Source of the DNA: JACVRW01 sp963819635
GTDB taxonomy: Bacteria; Actinomycetota; Thermoleophilia; Solirubrobacterales; Thermoleophilaceae
Assembly (NCBI GenBank): GCA_963819635.1
Contig: CAWFWX010000011.1
Location: 372,001 to 436,000 of the forward strand
Direction of reading: 5' to 3'
Length of the DNA stretch: 64,000 nucleotides
Shown here: piece by piece, positions 57,521 through 64,000 of the stretch
Numbering within the stretch: the first letter of the stretch is position 1
How the letters are laid out: every line of letters begins with the position of its first letter
Translations under genes and position numbers: made by a program
The notes under the pieces: generated by a model
Told to the model about the DNA's origin: nothing
The model's input: only the letters and a program-made list of their open reading frames with translations
Databases searched by the model: none

Positions 57521-57958
57521 CTAACGGTCGTGTGAGATCCCCGGGCCCTCGCCCGGGTCCTCGCCCTCTCCGGCGTCGGGGTCGCGGACCGTCTCGGTCA
57601 CGTCCACCTGGTCGGGCTCGCCGTCCAGGACGTCCGCGTCGCCCGCGCTCTCTTCGTCCGCGAAGGCGTCGTCGCTCGGGTCGTAGCGATTCTCGCCGTG
57701 GGACGCGGTCTCGATGAGATCCTCCTCGGCGACCTCGAAGCCCTCCTCGAAGCCCTCGCCGCCCTCCTCGACCACGCGCTCGCTCTCGTTGGCGGGCAGG
57801 CCCTCCTCGTTCTCGTAGTCGGGGCGGCGGCCGCCGATGCCGGCGGCCTCACGCCGGGCTGCCTCCTCCTCGCGGCGCAGCAGGTCGTCCTCTGCGGTGC
57901 CGAGGTCGGTGTCCATGCTGGGCCGGCGGTGCTCGCGGTGCTCCTCGTTCTCCGTCAT
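57521..57958 (-). CDS. Acidic low-complexity protein (145 aa)
   Basis: The 145-residue product is strongly acidic, with runs of Glu and Asp (for example VVEEGGEGFEEGFEVAEEDL and DPDAGEGEDPGEGPG). It is likely disordered and lacks signal peptide or membrane segment. The start, MTENEEHREHRRPSMDTDLG, shows alternating charge. Codon use is normal for the window. Family not recognised. It could be a chaperone-like, stress-tolerance or scaffold protein. Confidence 0.65.
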   Translation of the reverse strand: MTENEEHREHRRPSMDTDLGTAEDDLLRREEEAARREAAGIGGRRPDYENEEGLPANESERVVEEGGEGFEEGFEVAEEDLIETASHGENRYDPSDDAFADEESAGDADVLDGEPDQVDVTETVRDPDAGEGEDPGEGPGISHDR

Positions 57959-57979
57959 GACGCCGATGCTACTCGTGAG

Positions 57980-58507
57980 TCACGGCCTGGAACCGAGCGG
58001 CAAATCGCTGCCGTACACGAGCAGGTTGAACTCGCGCAGCTGGAAGCGGCCCTCGACGCTCTCGCCGAGCTTCTCGGCGACGCGCTGAGAGCGGGTGTTG
58101 TCCGGGTGGATCAGGCTCACGATGTGACGCGCGCCGAGCTGCTCGTGCGCCCACTCGCACGCAGCTCGGCCTGCCTCGGGCGCGTAGCCCTTGCCCCAGT
58201 GCTCGGGGCCGACGGTCCAGCCGACCTCGAGGTCGGGCCAATCGGGCGGGCGCAGCAGCCCGGCGTGGCCGACGACCGCCCCGGTTGCGCGCTCCTCGAG
58301 CACCCAGTGCCCGAAGCCCTTCAGCTGCCAGTGGCCTGAGAGGAAGGCCATGTCGCGCCACACCGCCGCCGGCTCGGGCGGCTCGGGCTTCCCGAGCGAC
58401 TCGGCGACGAGCGGGTCGCGGGCGATCGCGGTGTAGGGCTCGAAGTCCTCGTCGCGCCAGCCCCGCATCACGAGCCGCTCGGTGCCGATCTCCGGGACCG
58501 CGCTCAC
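57980..58507 (-). CDS. GNAT-family N-acetyltransferase (RimJ/RimL type)
   Basis: The 175-residue protein begins VPEIGTERLVMRGWRDEDFE and has the acetyl-CoA loop VGPEHWGKGYAPEAGRAACE, with HIVSLIHPDNTRSQRVAEKL and GRFQLREFNLLVYG after it. It fits the Acetyltransf_3/RimJ class, which acetylates ribosomal proteins or small molecules. Its GTG overlaps the SDR stop (GTGA), indicating a bicistronic message. Substrate unknown. Confidence 0.88.
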   Translation of the reverse strand: MSAVPEIGTERLVMRGWRDEDFEPYTAIARDPLVAESLGKPEPPEPAAVWRDMAFLSGHWQLKGFGHWVLEERATGAVVGHAGLLRPPDWPDLEVGWTVGPEHWGKGYAPEAGRAACEWAHEQLGARHIVSLIHPDNTRSQRVAEKLGESVEGRFQLREFNLLVYGSDLPLGSRP

Positions 58508-59346
58508 GGCTTGGGTCGCCGCTCCTCGGCGAGCGGCTTGCCGCCCTCGCCGGTGATCCCCGCGGGCGGCCACGCGCCGAACCAGTTGTCGCGCGCCCCG
58601 TCGATCGTCAGCACGGCGCCCGACAGGTAGTCGCCCGCCGGCGAGGCCAGGTAGGCCACGAGCCAGGCGAACTCCTCCTCGGTGCCCAGACGCCCAAGCG
58701 GCACCGTGCCCGCCACGCCATCCACCACTGGCTGCGGGTATTTCGTGCGCAGCGTCTCGGTCGCGAACGGGCCGGCGGCGAGTGCGGTGAGGCGGATCCC
58801 GAAGCGCGCCCACTCGATCGAGAGCACACGGGTGAGGTTCTCGACGGCTGCTCGGGCGGCCGACGAGTGCGCCATCCCGGGCAGGCCATTGTGCGGTGAG
58901 AGCGTGACGTTCACGATCTTCCCGCCGCGCTCGTCGGGGATCATCGCCCGCGTGGCGACGGAGTGGGTCATCAGCCAGGTGCCCTCCACGTTCAGGCGGA
59001 TCACCGTGCGGAACCCCTTCGGCGTGATGTCCTCGGCAGGCGACAGGTACTGGCCGCCCGCGTTGTTCACGAGCAGGTCGATGCGGCCGTGCTCCTCCAT
59101 GACGGTGTCGACGAGCGCGTCGACCTGATCCTCCTCGCGGATGTCGCAGACCTGCGTCTCCACGCGGCTCGCCTCCGCGAGCGCCGCGGTCTCGAGAAGC
59201 GGCTCCTCGCGGCGCCCGCAGATCACAACGCGCGCGCCGAGCGCGGCGAGCTCCAGCGCCGCGGCTCGACCGAGCCCGGAGCCGCCGCCTGTGACGAGCG
59301 CTACCTGCCCGTCGAGTAGTCCGGCTTGGAAGATCTTCGACGGCAC
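58504..59346 (-). CDS. SDR protein with altered catalytic residues (2,4-dienoyl-CoA reductase-like)
   Basis: The 280-residue protein has VALVTGGGSGLGRAAALELA, LLVNNAGGQYLSPAEDITPK and IVNVTLSPHNGLPG. At the YxxxK site it reads HSSAARAAVENLTR: Tyr is Ser161 and Lys is Arg165. This is reminiscent of 2,4-dienoyl-CoA reductases, which lack the Tyr, but those keep the Lys. LAAGPFATETL is near the substrate lid. It may act on an enoyl- or dienoyl-CoA by a different mechanism, or be a non-classical binding protein. It overlaps the upstream DUF1707 gene by 46 bases. Confidence 0.82.
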   Translation of the reverse strand: MPSKIFQAGLLDGQVALVTGGGSGLGRAAALELAALGARVVICGRREEPLLETAALAEASRVETQVCDIREEDQVDALVDTVMEEHGRIDLLVNNAGGQYLSPAEDITPKGFRTVIRLNVEGTWLMTHSVATRAMIPDERGGKIVNVTLSPHNGLPGMAHSSAARAAVENLTRVLSIEWARFGIRLTALAAGPFATETLRTKYPQPVVDGVAGTVPLGRLGTEEEFAWLVAYLASPAGDYLSGAVLTIDGARDNWFGAWPPAGITGEGGKPLAEERRPKP

Positions 59347-59711
59347 GGGCCGCGCAGCCTACCGCCGGTGTCTGCGACCACTCCGATTCCCCAACCGAGG
59401 ATGGGCCAGATCGGCCAGAAGTAATCCGCGCCGGTCAGGGCCCAGATCACGACGAGCATCACCGACACGCCGACATACGCGCGCACGTGCTCGCTGTCCC
59501 AGAGCCTGCGCGGCTCGCGGCGCGGCGGAGCACCGGCGGGCTCGGGCAGGTCCGCCACCAACGGCTCGAGCTCTCCGCTGGTTCGCGCCGAGAGCGCGCG
59601 CTCGACCCGCTCCTCGAGCTCGTCGGACGTCAGCCGGCCCTCGCCGGCGGCCGCACGCAGGCGCTCGGCCACCCGGTCACGGTCGGCGTCCGATACGCGC
59701 AGCTCGCTCAT
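59301..59711 (-). CDS. DUF1707 membrane protein
   Basis: The 136-residue product has an N-terminal DUF1707 (SHOCT-like) region: ELRVSDADRDRVAERLRAAA, GEGRLTSDELEERVERALSA. A linker with paired Arg and two membrane helices (VRAYVGVSVMLVVIWALTGA and FWPIWPILGWGIGVVADTGG) follow, then a basic tail. These proteins are common in actinobacteria; a few resemble toast-rack or signal proteins but the role is unknown. It lies on the same strand as the carotenoid oxygenase and its ATG overlaps that gene's stop by 4 bases. Confidence 0.85.
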   Translation of the reverse strand: MSELRVSDADRDRVAERLRAAAGEGRLTSDELEERVERALSARTSGELEPLVADLPEPAGAPPRREPRRLWDSEHVRAYVGVSVMLVVIWALTGADYFWPIWPILGWGIGVVADTGGRLRGPCRRRSSKPDYSTGR

Positions 59712-61120
59712 CGGAAGTACTGCCCGTGGAAGCCGAACGGGATGTGGTGGGGCGCCTCGGCGCGCGCGAGCTCCTCGAACGAGCCAGCGTCGAGCACCAG
59801 CAGGAAGGAGCGACCGGCGCTCGTGTCGAGCACCACCGAGAGCACCACACCCGCGTCCTCGGCATCCGTCCCAGGCTCGCGGACGAAGACGGGCTCGCCG
59901 GGATAGCAGCCGTCGGCGCGCCATTCGGTGCGGGACCCGTCGCGCACGTCCACCTTCACGAGCCTGTCGATCCAACCGGTGTCGGCGCCGGTGAAGTACG
60001 CGTACGCGTAGTCGTGCGTGTTGCGCCGCCCGTAGTCGATGCGCGGCAGCTCGAGCGAGCCCTCGGCGAGCGGCTCGGAGCGCACGGAGCCGCCGGCCAG
60101 GTCCACCGTGTAGCGGCGCAGCTCCACCGCCGGGATCGGCGCGCGCGGGCCGGTCTCGTCCAGGTAGAGGGCATCGATGATGCTCGAGTCCTCGTACGCG
60201 CACAGGTCGATCACGAGCTCGTCGCCACGCTCGAACGCGTTCACGTGGTGGAAGCAGAAGAAGGAGTCCGTCTCGTAGGTCCCGCGCAGCTCTCCGCTTG
60301 CCCGGTCGAAGACCTGGAAGCGTGTCGGCTCGCGTCCGTCCCAGGTGTAGTTCTCGATGAAGGGCCGGCCCGAGAAGGCGAGCTTCAGAGGGTTCACGCG
60401 CAGCGGGTACTCCGCCAGGATCAGGTAGCGCTCGCTCATGCCGAAGGCGTGCATGTAGGCCGGCTGCTTGACGGGCATGCGCGCAATCACCCGGCGCTTC
60501 GAGCTCCCGGCCGGCAGTCCGTAGAGCACGTACTCGCTCACGCGTGAGAAGCGCGCAAGGTAGTTCACGAGCTCGTCGCGACCTGTGTCGTGGTGCGGAT
60601 GCGCCGTGGTCGCGTGGCCCTTCAGCTTGTCCGCGTAGTCGAGATGGCCGATCGTGTCGAGCGTCTCGGGGTCGAACTCCACCGGCATCGGCGTCTCGGT
60701 CATGGCGATGTAGCGCTCGCCGATGCGCGCCAGGTTCACGTTCGGGTTGTCGGTCGCGTCCGGCGAGAAGATCTGCTGGACGCGCTTGAAGATGGAGCGG
60801 CACGGATCGGTGGCGAAGCCGCCGCGGCGCCACTCCCCCTCCTTGGCGTCCTGGTACGCACGGCTCTCGATGAAGCGGCTGCCGTAGGAGACCTTGCCGC
60901 CGGCGAAGCCGAAGCGGTTGAGCGTCGCGAGGCCGTCGAACCAGTGGTCCAGGCGGCGCTCACCGACCTCGAGCATGGCCGGCGTCACGCGAACGAGCGC
61001 ACCGGTGAGCCACGACGGCACCTCACCGGTGACCGGCAGCCGGTCGACCGCCGTCTCCTCGTCCTGGCTCGTGAAGCCGAGCGCGTAATCAGTGCGTGTG
61101 GTTGCTTCCGTCGTCGCCAT
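59708..61120 (-). CDS. Carotenoid oxygenase (RPE65/CCD family)
   Basis: The 470-residue protein is a carotenoid cleavage oxygenase. The four iron-binding histidines can be placed in GHATTAHPHHD, QPAYMHAFGMSERYLIL, FCFHHVNAFERGDELVID and HIPFGFHGQYF at the very C-terminus. RLDHWFDGLATLNRFGFAGG is a family signature. It cleaves a carotenoid, apocarotenoid or stilbene double bond with O2. The preferred start ATG 61120 (MATTEATTRTDYALGF) is 9 bases inside the longer TTG frame. No carotenoid synthesis genes are adjacent; a PadR regulator is divergent. Confidence 0.92.
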   Translation of the reverse strand: MATTEATTRTDYALGFTSQDEETAVDRLPVTGEVPSWLTGALVRVTPAMLEVGERRLDHWFDGLATLNRFGFAGGKVSYGSRFIESRAYQDAKEGEWRRGGFATDPCRSIFKRVQQIFSPDATDNPNVNLARIGERYIAMTETPMPVEFDPETLDTIGHLDYADKLKGHATTAHPHHDTGRDELVNYLARFSRVSEYVLYGLPAGSSKRRVIARMPVKQPAYMHAFGMSERYLILAEYPLRVNPLKLAFSGRPFIENYTWDGREPTRFQVFDRASGELRGTYETDSFFCFHHVNAFERGDELVIDLCAYEDSSIIDALYLDETGPRAPIPAVELRRYTVDLAGGSVRSEPLAEGSLELPRIDYGRRNTHDYAYAYFTGADTGWIDRLVKVDVRDGSRTEWRADGCYPGEPVFVREPGTDAEDAGVVLSVVLDTSAGRSFLLVLDAGSFEELARAEAPHHIPFGFHGQYFR

Positions 61121-61150
61121 AGTCCACAATGTACCGTCTAGGATGGATCA

Positions 61151-61657
61151 GTGCAAGAGATAAGGCTCACACCCACCTCGTACATCGTCCTCGGGCTGCT
61201 CAGCTGGGCGGGCGAGTCCACGCCCTATCGGCTGAAGCAACTCGTCGCCGGATCGGTCGGCTACTTCTGGACGCTCCAGCACGCTCAGCTCTACACAGAG
61301 CCCGAGCGCCTGGCGAAGGGCGGCTACGTGACGGAGACGCGCGAGGAAACCGGCCGGCGGCGCAGGCTGTACGCGATCACCGAAAAGGGAACGCGCGCCT
61401 TCGACGAGTGGCGCAACGAGACGACGAGCGCGCTCGCCGAGTTGCGCGAGCCGGCGGTCCTCAAGCTCTTCTTCGGCGCCGAGCCGGCCGGACTGGCGGC
61501 CGCCCAGCTGCCTGCGAACCGCGCGCGGCTGGCCGAGTACGAGGAGATCCGCGACTCGATGCCCGACGACGTGCCGAGCGGCCCGCGCCAGGCGCTCGAG
61601 ATGGGCATCCGCACCGAGCGCGCGGCGATCGCCTTCTGGGAGGAGCTGGCGGACTAG
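61151..61657 (+). CDS. PadR-family transcriptional regulator
   Basis: The 168-residue protein begins LTPTSYIVLGLLSWAGESTP and YRLKQLVAGSVGYFWTLQHA, the PadR winged helix, with LYTEPERLAKGGYVTETREE and RRRRLYAITEKGTRAFDEW. A C-terminal helical part (AELREPAVLKLFFGAEPAGL) is the dimer arm. It is divergent from the carotenoid oxygenase with a gap of 30 bases, so it probably regulates that gene. The GTG start has little room for a leader. The next gene is a metallo-beta-lactamase fold enzyme 22 bases downstream. Confidence 0.9.
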   Translation: MQEIRLTPTSYIVLGLLSWAGESTPYRLKQLVAGSVGYFWTLQHAQLYTEPERLAKGGYVTETREETGRRRRLYAITEKGTRAFDEWRNETTSALAELREPAVLKLFFGAEPAGLAAAQLPANRARLAEYEEIRDSMPDDVPSGPRQALEMGIRTERAAIAFWEELAD

Positions 61658-61679
61658 GGCGCGGGTAGGGTTCGCGCCG

Positions 61680-62582
61680 ATGGCCACCGCCGCAGAGCCC
61701 CGCCCTGCCGAGCTGCCCTTGCCCGGCGGTCGCGAGGGCGCCAAGGTGAAGCTTCACCCGATCCTCACCGCCACGGTCAGCGGCCCAATCGGGTGGTTCC
61801 TGCGCGAGGAGGGGCGCATGGCGTGGCGGAAGGCGTTCGGCCTCGGCGTGCCGAAGGACCAGTGGGTCAAGGCGCCGATCCAGTGCTTCCTCGTGGAGCA
61901 TCCGGACGCCGGCGCGGCGCTGATCGACACCGGCTTCCACGCGTCCGTGGCGGTGAAGCCGCGCTCGAACCTGGGCGCGTTAGGAACAGTCCTCTACAGG
62001 GACATCGACATGCGGCCCGAGCAGGCCGCCGCCGCCCAGCTCCGCGCGCGCGGGATCGAGGCGGCGAGCGTCGGCACGGTCGTCATGACCCACCTGCACC
62101 CGGACCACGCGAGCGCGATCGTCGATTACCCCGAGGCGACCTTCCTCGTCTCGAGCGCCGAGTGGGAGGCGGCCTCACACGGCGGCCAGCGCGACGGCTA
62201 CGCCAAACGCCAGTTCGACCACGGCTTCGACTACCGGCTGATCGACTTCGACTCGGAGGCCGCGAACTCGTTCTCCGGCTTCGCCCGCTCGTTCGACGTC
62301 TTCGGCGACGGCAGCGTGCGCGTGGTCTTCACGCCCGGCCACACCCTCGGCCACATGTCGGTGGTGCTGCGCACCGAGAGCGGCGAGGTGCTCGTGGCCG
62401 GCGACGCGATCTTCATGCACCGAACGCTGGAGGACGACCACCTGCCTCACCTGGTCGCGGACGAGCACCTGTTCCGACGCTCGCTGCGGGAGATCAGGCA
62501 GTACCGCAAGGAGACGCCCGGCGCGGTGATCATCCCGGGCCATGACTGGGAGGCCTGGCAGAACCTTAAGCCGGCCTACTGA
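61680..62582 (+). CDS. Metallo-beta-lactamase fold hydrolase, AHL-lactonase-like
   Basis: The 300-residue protein has the zinc motif VVMTHLHPDHASAIVDYPEA (HxHxDH), the distal His in TPGHTLGHMSVVL and Asp in VAGDAIFMH, and PGHDWEAW near the end. The order and the ALIDTGFHASV start resemble N-acyl-homoserine lactonases and other lactone hydrolases (AttM/AiiA-like). No LuxI/R-type quorum genes are visible nearby (the truncated LuxR gene is 60 kb away). Substrate could be any lactone or ester. It is in line with padR and may share its transcript. Confidence 0.88.
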   Translation: MATAAEPRPAELPLPGGREGAKVKLHPILTATVSGPIGWFLREEGRMAWRKAFGLGVPKDQWVKAPIQCFLVEHPDAGAALIDTGFHASVAVKPRSNLGALGTVLYRDIDMRPEQAAAAQLRARGIEAASVGTVVMTHLHPDHASAIVDYPEATFLVSSAEWEAASHGGQRDGYAKRQFDHGFDYRLIDFDSEAANSFSGFARSFDVFGDGSVRVVFTPGHTLGHMSVVLRTESGEVLVAGDAIFMHRTLEDDHLPHLVADEHLFRRSLREIRQYRKETPGAVIIPGHDWEAWQNLKPAY

Positions 62583-63856
62583 TCCGCGAGCAGGGTGCGG
62601 CCCTCGCTCGAGGCTGTGATGTGGATGGTGCGCTGGTCGCGCGTCCAGGCGACCAGGTTCAGCGCCTGGAGGCGGTCGAGCATGAACTGGAAGGCCTCGG
62701 CCTGGGCGCCGTTCGCGTAGCGGCGGCTGATGTCGAAGGCGAAGCCGGTCGCGTGGATGTCGTCGCCGGGGCGAACCGTTCGCGTGACCCTGAGCGGCGC
62801 GCTCGTGCCCGAGATGTTGCGAACGCCGTCGCGGATGTACGCCAGGAGGGCGAACGCCTCGGGGCGAAGGGCTCCGCTCCCCGCGGGGCGCAGCTCGCCC
62901 CGCTCCAGCGCGGCGTCGACGTCGTCCTGTGACCCGAACGTCTCGGTCTCGCCGGGCGGGTGGAGCACGAGCTCGCCCGAGTCGGACGCCGCCTGCAGCT
63001 CCGCGAGCCTCCCGAGCTTCGCCGGCTCGCCGCGGTAGAGACGCATCGCCTCGCGCGACGCGAGCACGCGCCAGTAGTAGGTCTTCGAGTCGTCGCCGAG
63101 ACCCGTCAGCAACCGGTACGCCCGCGGCTCACGGTCCGGCGATGCGTCGAAGTAGAGCTGCGCGTAGCTCGCACCGTCGTCGCCGTACGCGCCGAGCACC
63201 TGCTGGAGGTTGCCGATCCCCATGTGGTACGAGACGACCGCGAGGTCCTCTCGGCCGAACTCGTCCATCGCGAGCTCGAGGTAGCGGCCCGTCGCCGCGA
63301 GCGCCTTCTCGGGGTCGAAGCGCTCGTCGACGCGCGCCCGCTGAGCTCGGATCCGGTCGGCCTCGCGCGGCCCGCGCGCCCTCGCCAGCCGGCGCGTGAG
63401 CCGCTCGCTGCGAGCCACGTCCACGTGCAGCCCGAGAAGGTCGGTCCCGGTCTGGGCAAGGATCTGCGTGAGCCCGACGGCGCCCTCGAGGTCGTCGCTC
63501 GCCCGCGCGTCGGGTCGCCCCGCGCTCTCGAGCAGGACCATTCCCTCGATCAGGTCGGGATCGACGCCGGCCACCTCGGCCGCGTCCTCGACCTGCGGGC
63601 GCCACCGCTCCACCCGCCGCGCCGTGGCGACGATCCCGCCCGGGCTCTTCACGTAGACCACGTGGCTGTGGCCGGCCGCGGCGCGCGCCTCGAAGTCGTC
63701 CTCGCGGTCGGGCCGGTACGCCCAGGGGTCGTCGTCCAGGTTCACCGGGCTGTAGCTCGGCGGGTCGTCGCTTCGGAGCAGCTGGAACGCGGCCAGGCAG
63801 GCGGCCGCTATGGCGAGGAGCACCAGCCCGAGGGCGGCGCGGCGACGTGCGTACAC
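62576..63856 (-). CDS. Membrane-anchored lytic transglycosylase-like protein with extra C-terminal domain
   Basis: The 426-residue protein has an N-terminal anchor or signal (AALGLVLLAIAAACLAAFQL). The SLT domain shows VDPDLIEGMVLLESAGRPDA with the catalytic Glu110, AVGLTQILAQTGTDLLGLHV, and a late FGREDLAVVSYHMGIGNLQQ. It cleaves peptidoglycan glycan strands. Residues about 330-426 are a second domain (DDIHATGFAFDISRRYANGA, QFMLDRLQALNLVAWTRDQR), similar to D,D-peptidase/DUF5715-like cores. The two joined activities would remodel wall strands and stems. The start is GTG. Its stop overlaps the end of the MBL gene by 7 bases. Confidence 0.82.
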   Translation of the reverse strand: MYARRRAALGLVLLAIAAACLAAFQLLRSDDPPSYSPVNLDDDPWAYRPDREDDFEARAAAGHSHVVYVKSPGGIVATARRVERWRPQVEDAAEVAGVDPDLIEGMVLLESAGRPDARASDDLEGAVGLTQILAQTGTDLLGLHVDVARSERLTRRLARARGPREADRIRAQRARVDERFDPEKALAATGRYLELAMDEFGREDLAVVSYHMGIGNLQQVLGAYGDDGASYAQLYFDASPDREPRAYRLLTGLGDDSKTYYWRVLASREAMRLYRGEPAKLGRLAELQAASDSGELVLHPPGETETFGSQDDVDAALERGELRPAGSGALRPEAFALLAYIRDGVRNISGTSAPLRVTRTVRPGDDIHATGFAFDISRRYANGAQAEAFQFMLDRLQALNLVAWTRDQRTIHITASSEGRTLLADQ

Positions 63857-63869
63857 CCGGGTCAGGGTG

Positions 63870-64000
63870 TCAGGGCACGCACGGGGCGCCGTCGCAGACG
63901 TCGATCACGCTGCCGCCGGCGCGCAGGAACTCGGACTTCTGCCGGCGCGCGAGCGGACTGTTCCGCGGAGCGCTGTGCGGGTCCTGCCCCTCGCGCGGCG
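63870..64000 (-). CDS. C-terminal fragment of a gene continuing beyond the window
   Basis: An open minus-strand frame enters from the right edge and ends at a TGA (63870). The last residues are GQDPHSAPRNSPLARRQKSE, then FLRAGGSVIDVCDGAPCVP. Two cysteines near the end (CDGAPC) could be a disulfide. It ends 13 bases before the GTG start of the transglycosylase gene on the same strand, so they may be one operon. Too short to name. Confidence 0.5.
   Translation of the reverse strand, partial: PREGQDPHSAPRNSPLARRQKSEFLRAGGSVIDVCDGAPCVP

Noticed and set aside
61121..61150. PadR operator between carotenoid oxygenase and padR
   Set aside because: The gap has only weak symmetry (TCCA...TGGA) and no ATGT-N8-ACAT pattern, so I did not annotate a site.

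Overview
The window is very GC-rich, gene-dense DNA with short intergenic gaps, many ATGA/GTGA stop-start overlaps, frequent GTG/TTG starts and strong third-position G/C. Gene content (a HemQ-type coproheme decarboxylase, FprA, a PucR-type regulator, DUF3618/DUF1707 proteins, a Vgb-propeller Ser/Thr kinase) points to Actinomycetota. A Thermoleophilia/Solirubrobacterales-like soil actinobacterium is my best guess, by inference only. I see no rRNA, tRNA, CRISPR, integrase or transposase. No stretch over 300 bases lacks a gene; the longest gap (1594-1804, about 210 bases) is mostly a palindromic repeat.

Layout. 1-1593: 3' part of a LuxR-type regulator. 1805-3876: D-glutamate catabolic pair dgcA-dgcN. 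4112-7093: amt-glnK-pucR nitrogen cluster. 7185-9290: receptor-like Ser/Thr kinase with a beta-propeller. 9309-12818: metH. 12858-16251: secreted subtilase and a GAF-GGDEF cyclase. 16300-18633: fused glycosyltransferase/flippase-like membrane protein. 18655-20737: hemQ and fprA. 20774-21992: RDD protein broken by a frameshift in a repeat tract. 22001-26912: ppx, FAH-family hydrolase, ABC1 kinase, alkylbase glycosylase, secreted protein. 26909-29532: Fe-S/redox genes (erpA/iscA-like, bolA, CGFS glutaredoxin) and several tiny genes. 29579-34421: secreted protein, SDR, DegV, AI-2E family, flippase-like protein. 34422-37732: sulfotransferase and an operon of nitrilase, TetR and four small membrane-associated proteins behind a palindromic operator. 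37787-42422: DUF2804, CapA, class III ADH, second subtilase. 42506-48350: six-gene acyl-CoA/keto-acid operon. 48375-53530: Usp, ATL, oxidoreductases and two acyl-CoA dehydrogenases. 53841-57484: FabG-like SDR and tyrosine catabolism (hppD-hmgA with divergent asnC). 57521-64000: acidic protein, GNAT, SDR, DUF1707, carotenoid oxygenase, PadR, metallo-beta-lactamase fold enzyme, lytic transglycosylase.

The most unusual structure is non-coding. One family of roughly 90-150 bp palindromic elements sharing the end ACGGGCATTGA occurs three times: intergenic at 1615-1761, inside the kinase linker at 8209-8295, and at 52344-52455 where it appears to supply the start of an acyl-CoA dehydrogenase. A second family, GGGGTC(A/T)GACCCC, occurs at five loci; two lie between convergent genes and one lies inside an acyl-CoA carboxylase gene. 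Both behave like mobile REP/MITE sequences, but no mobilising enzyme is visible here.
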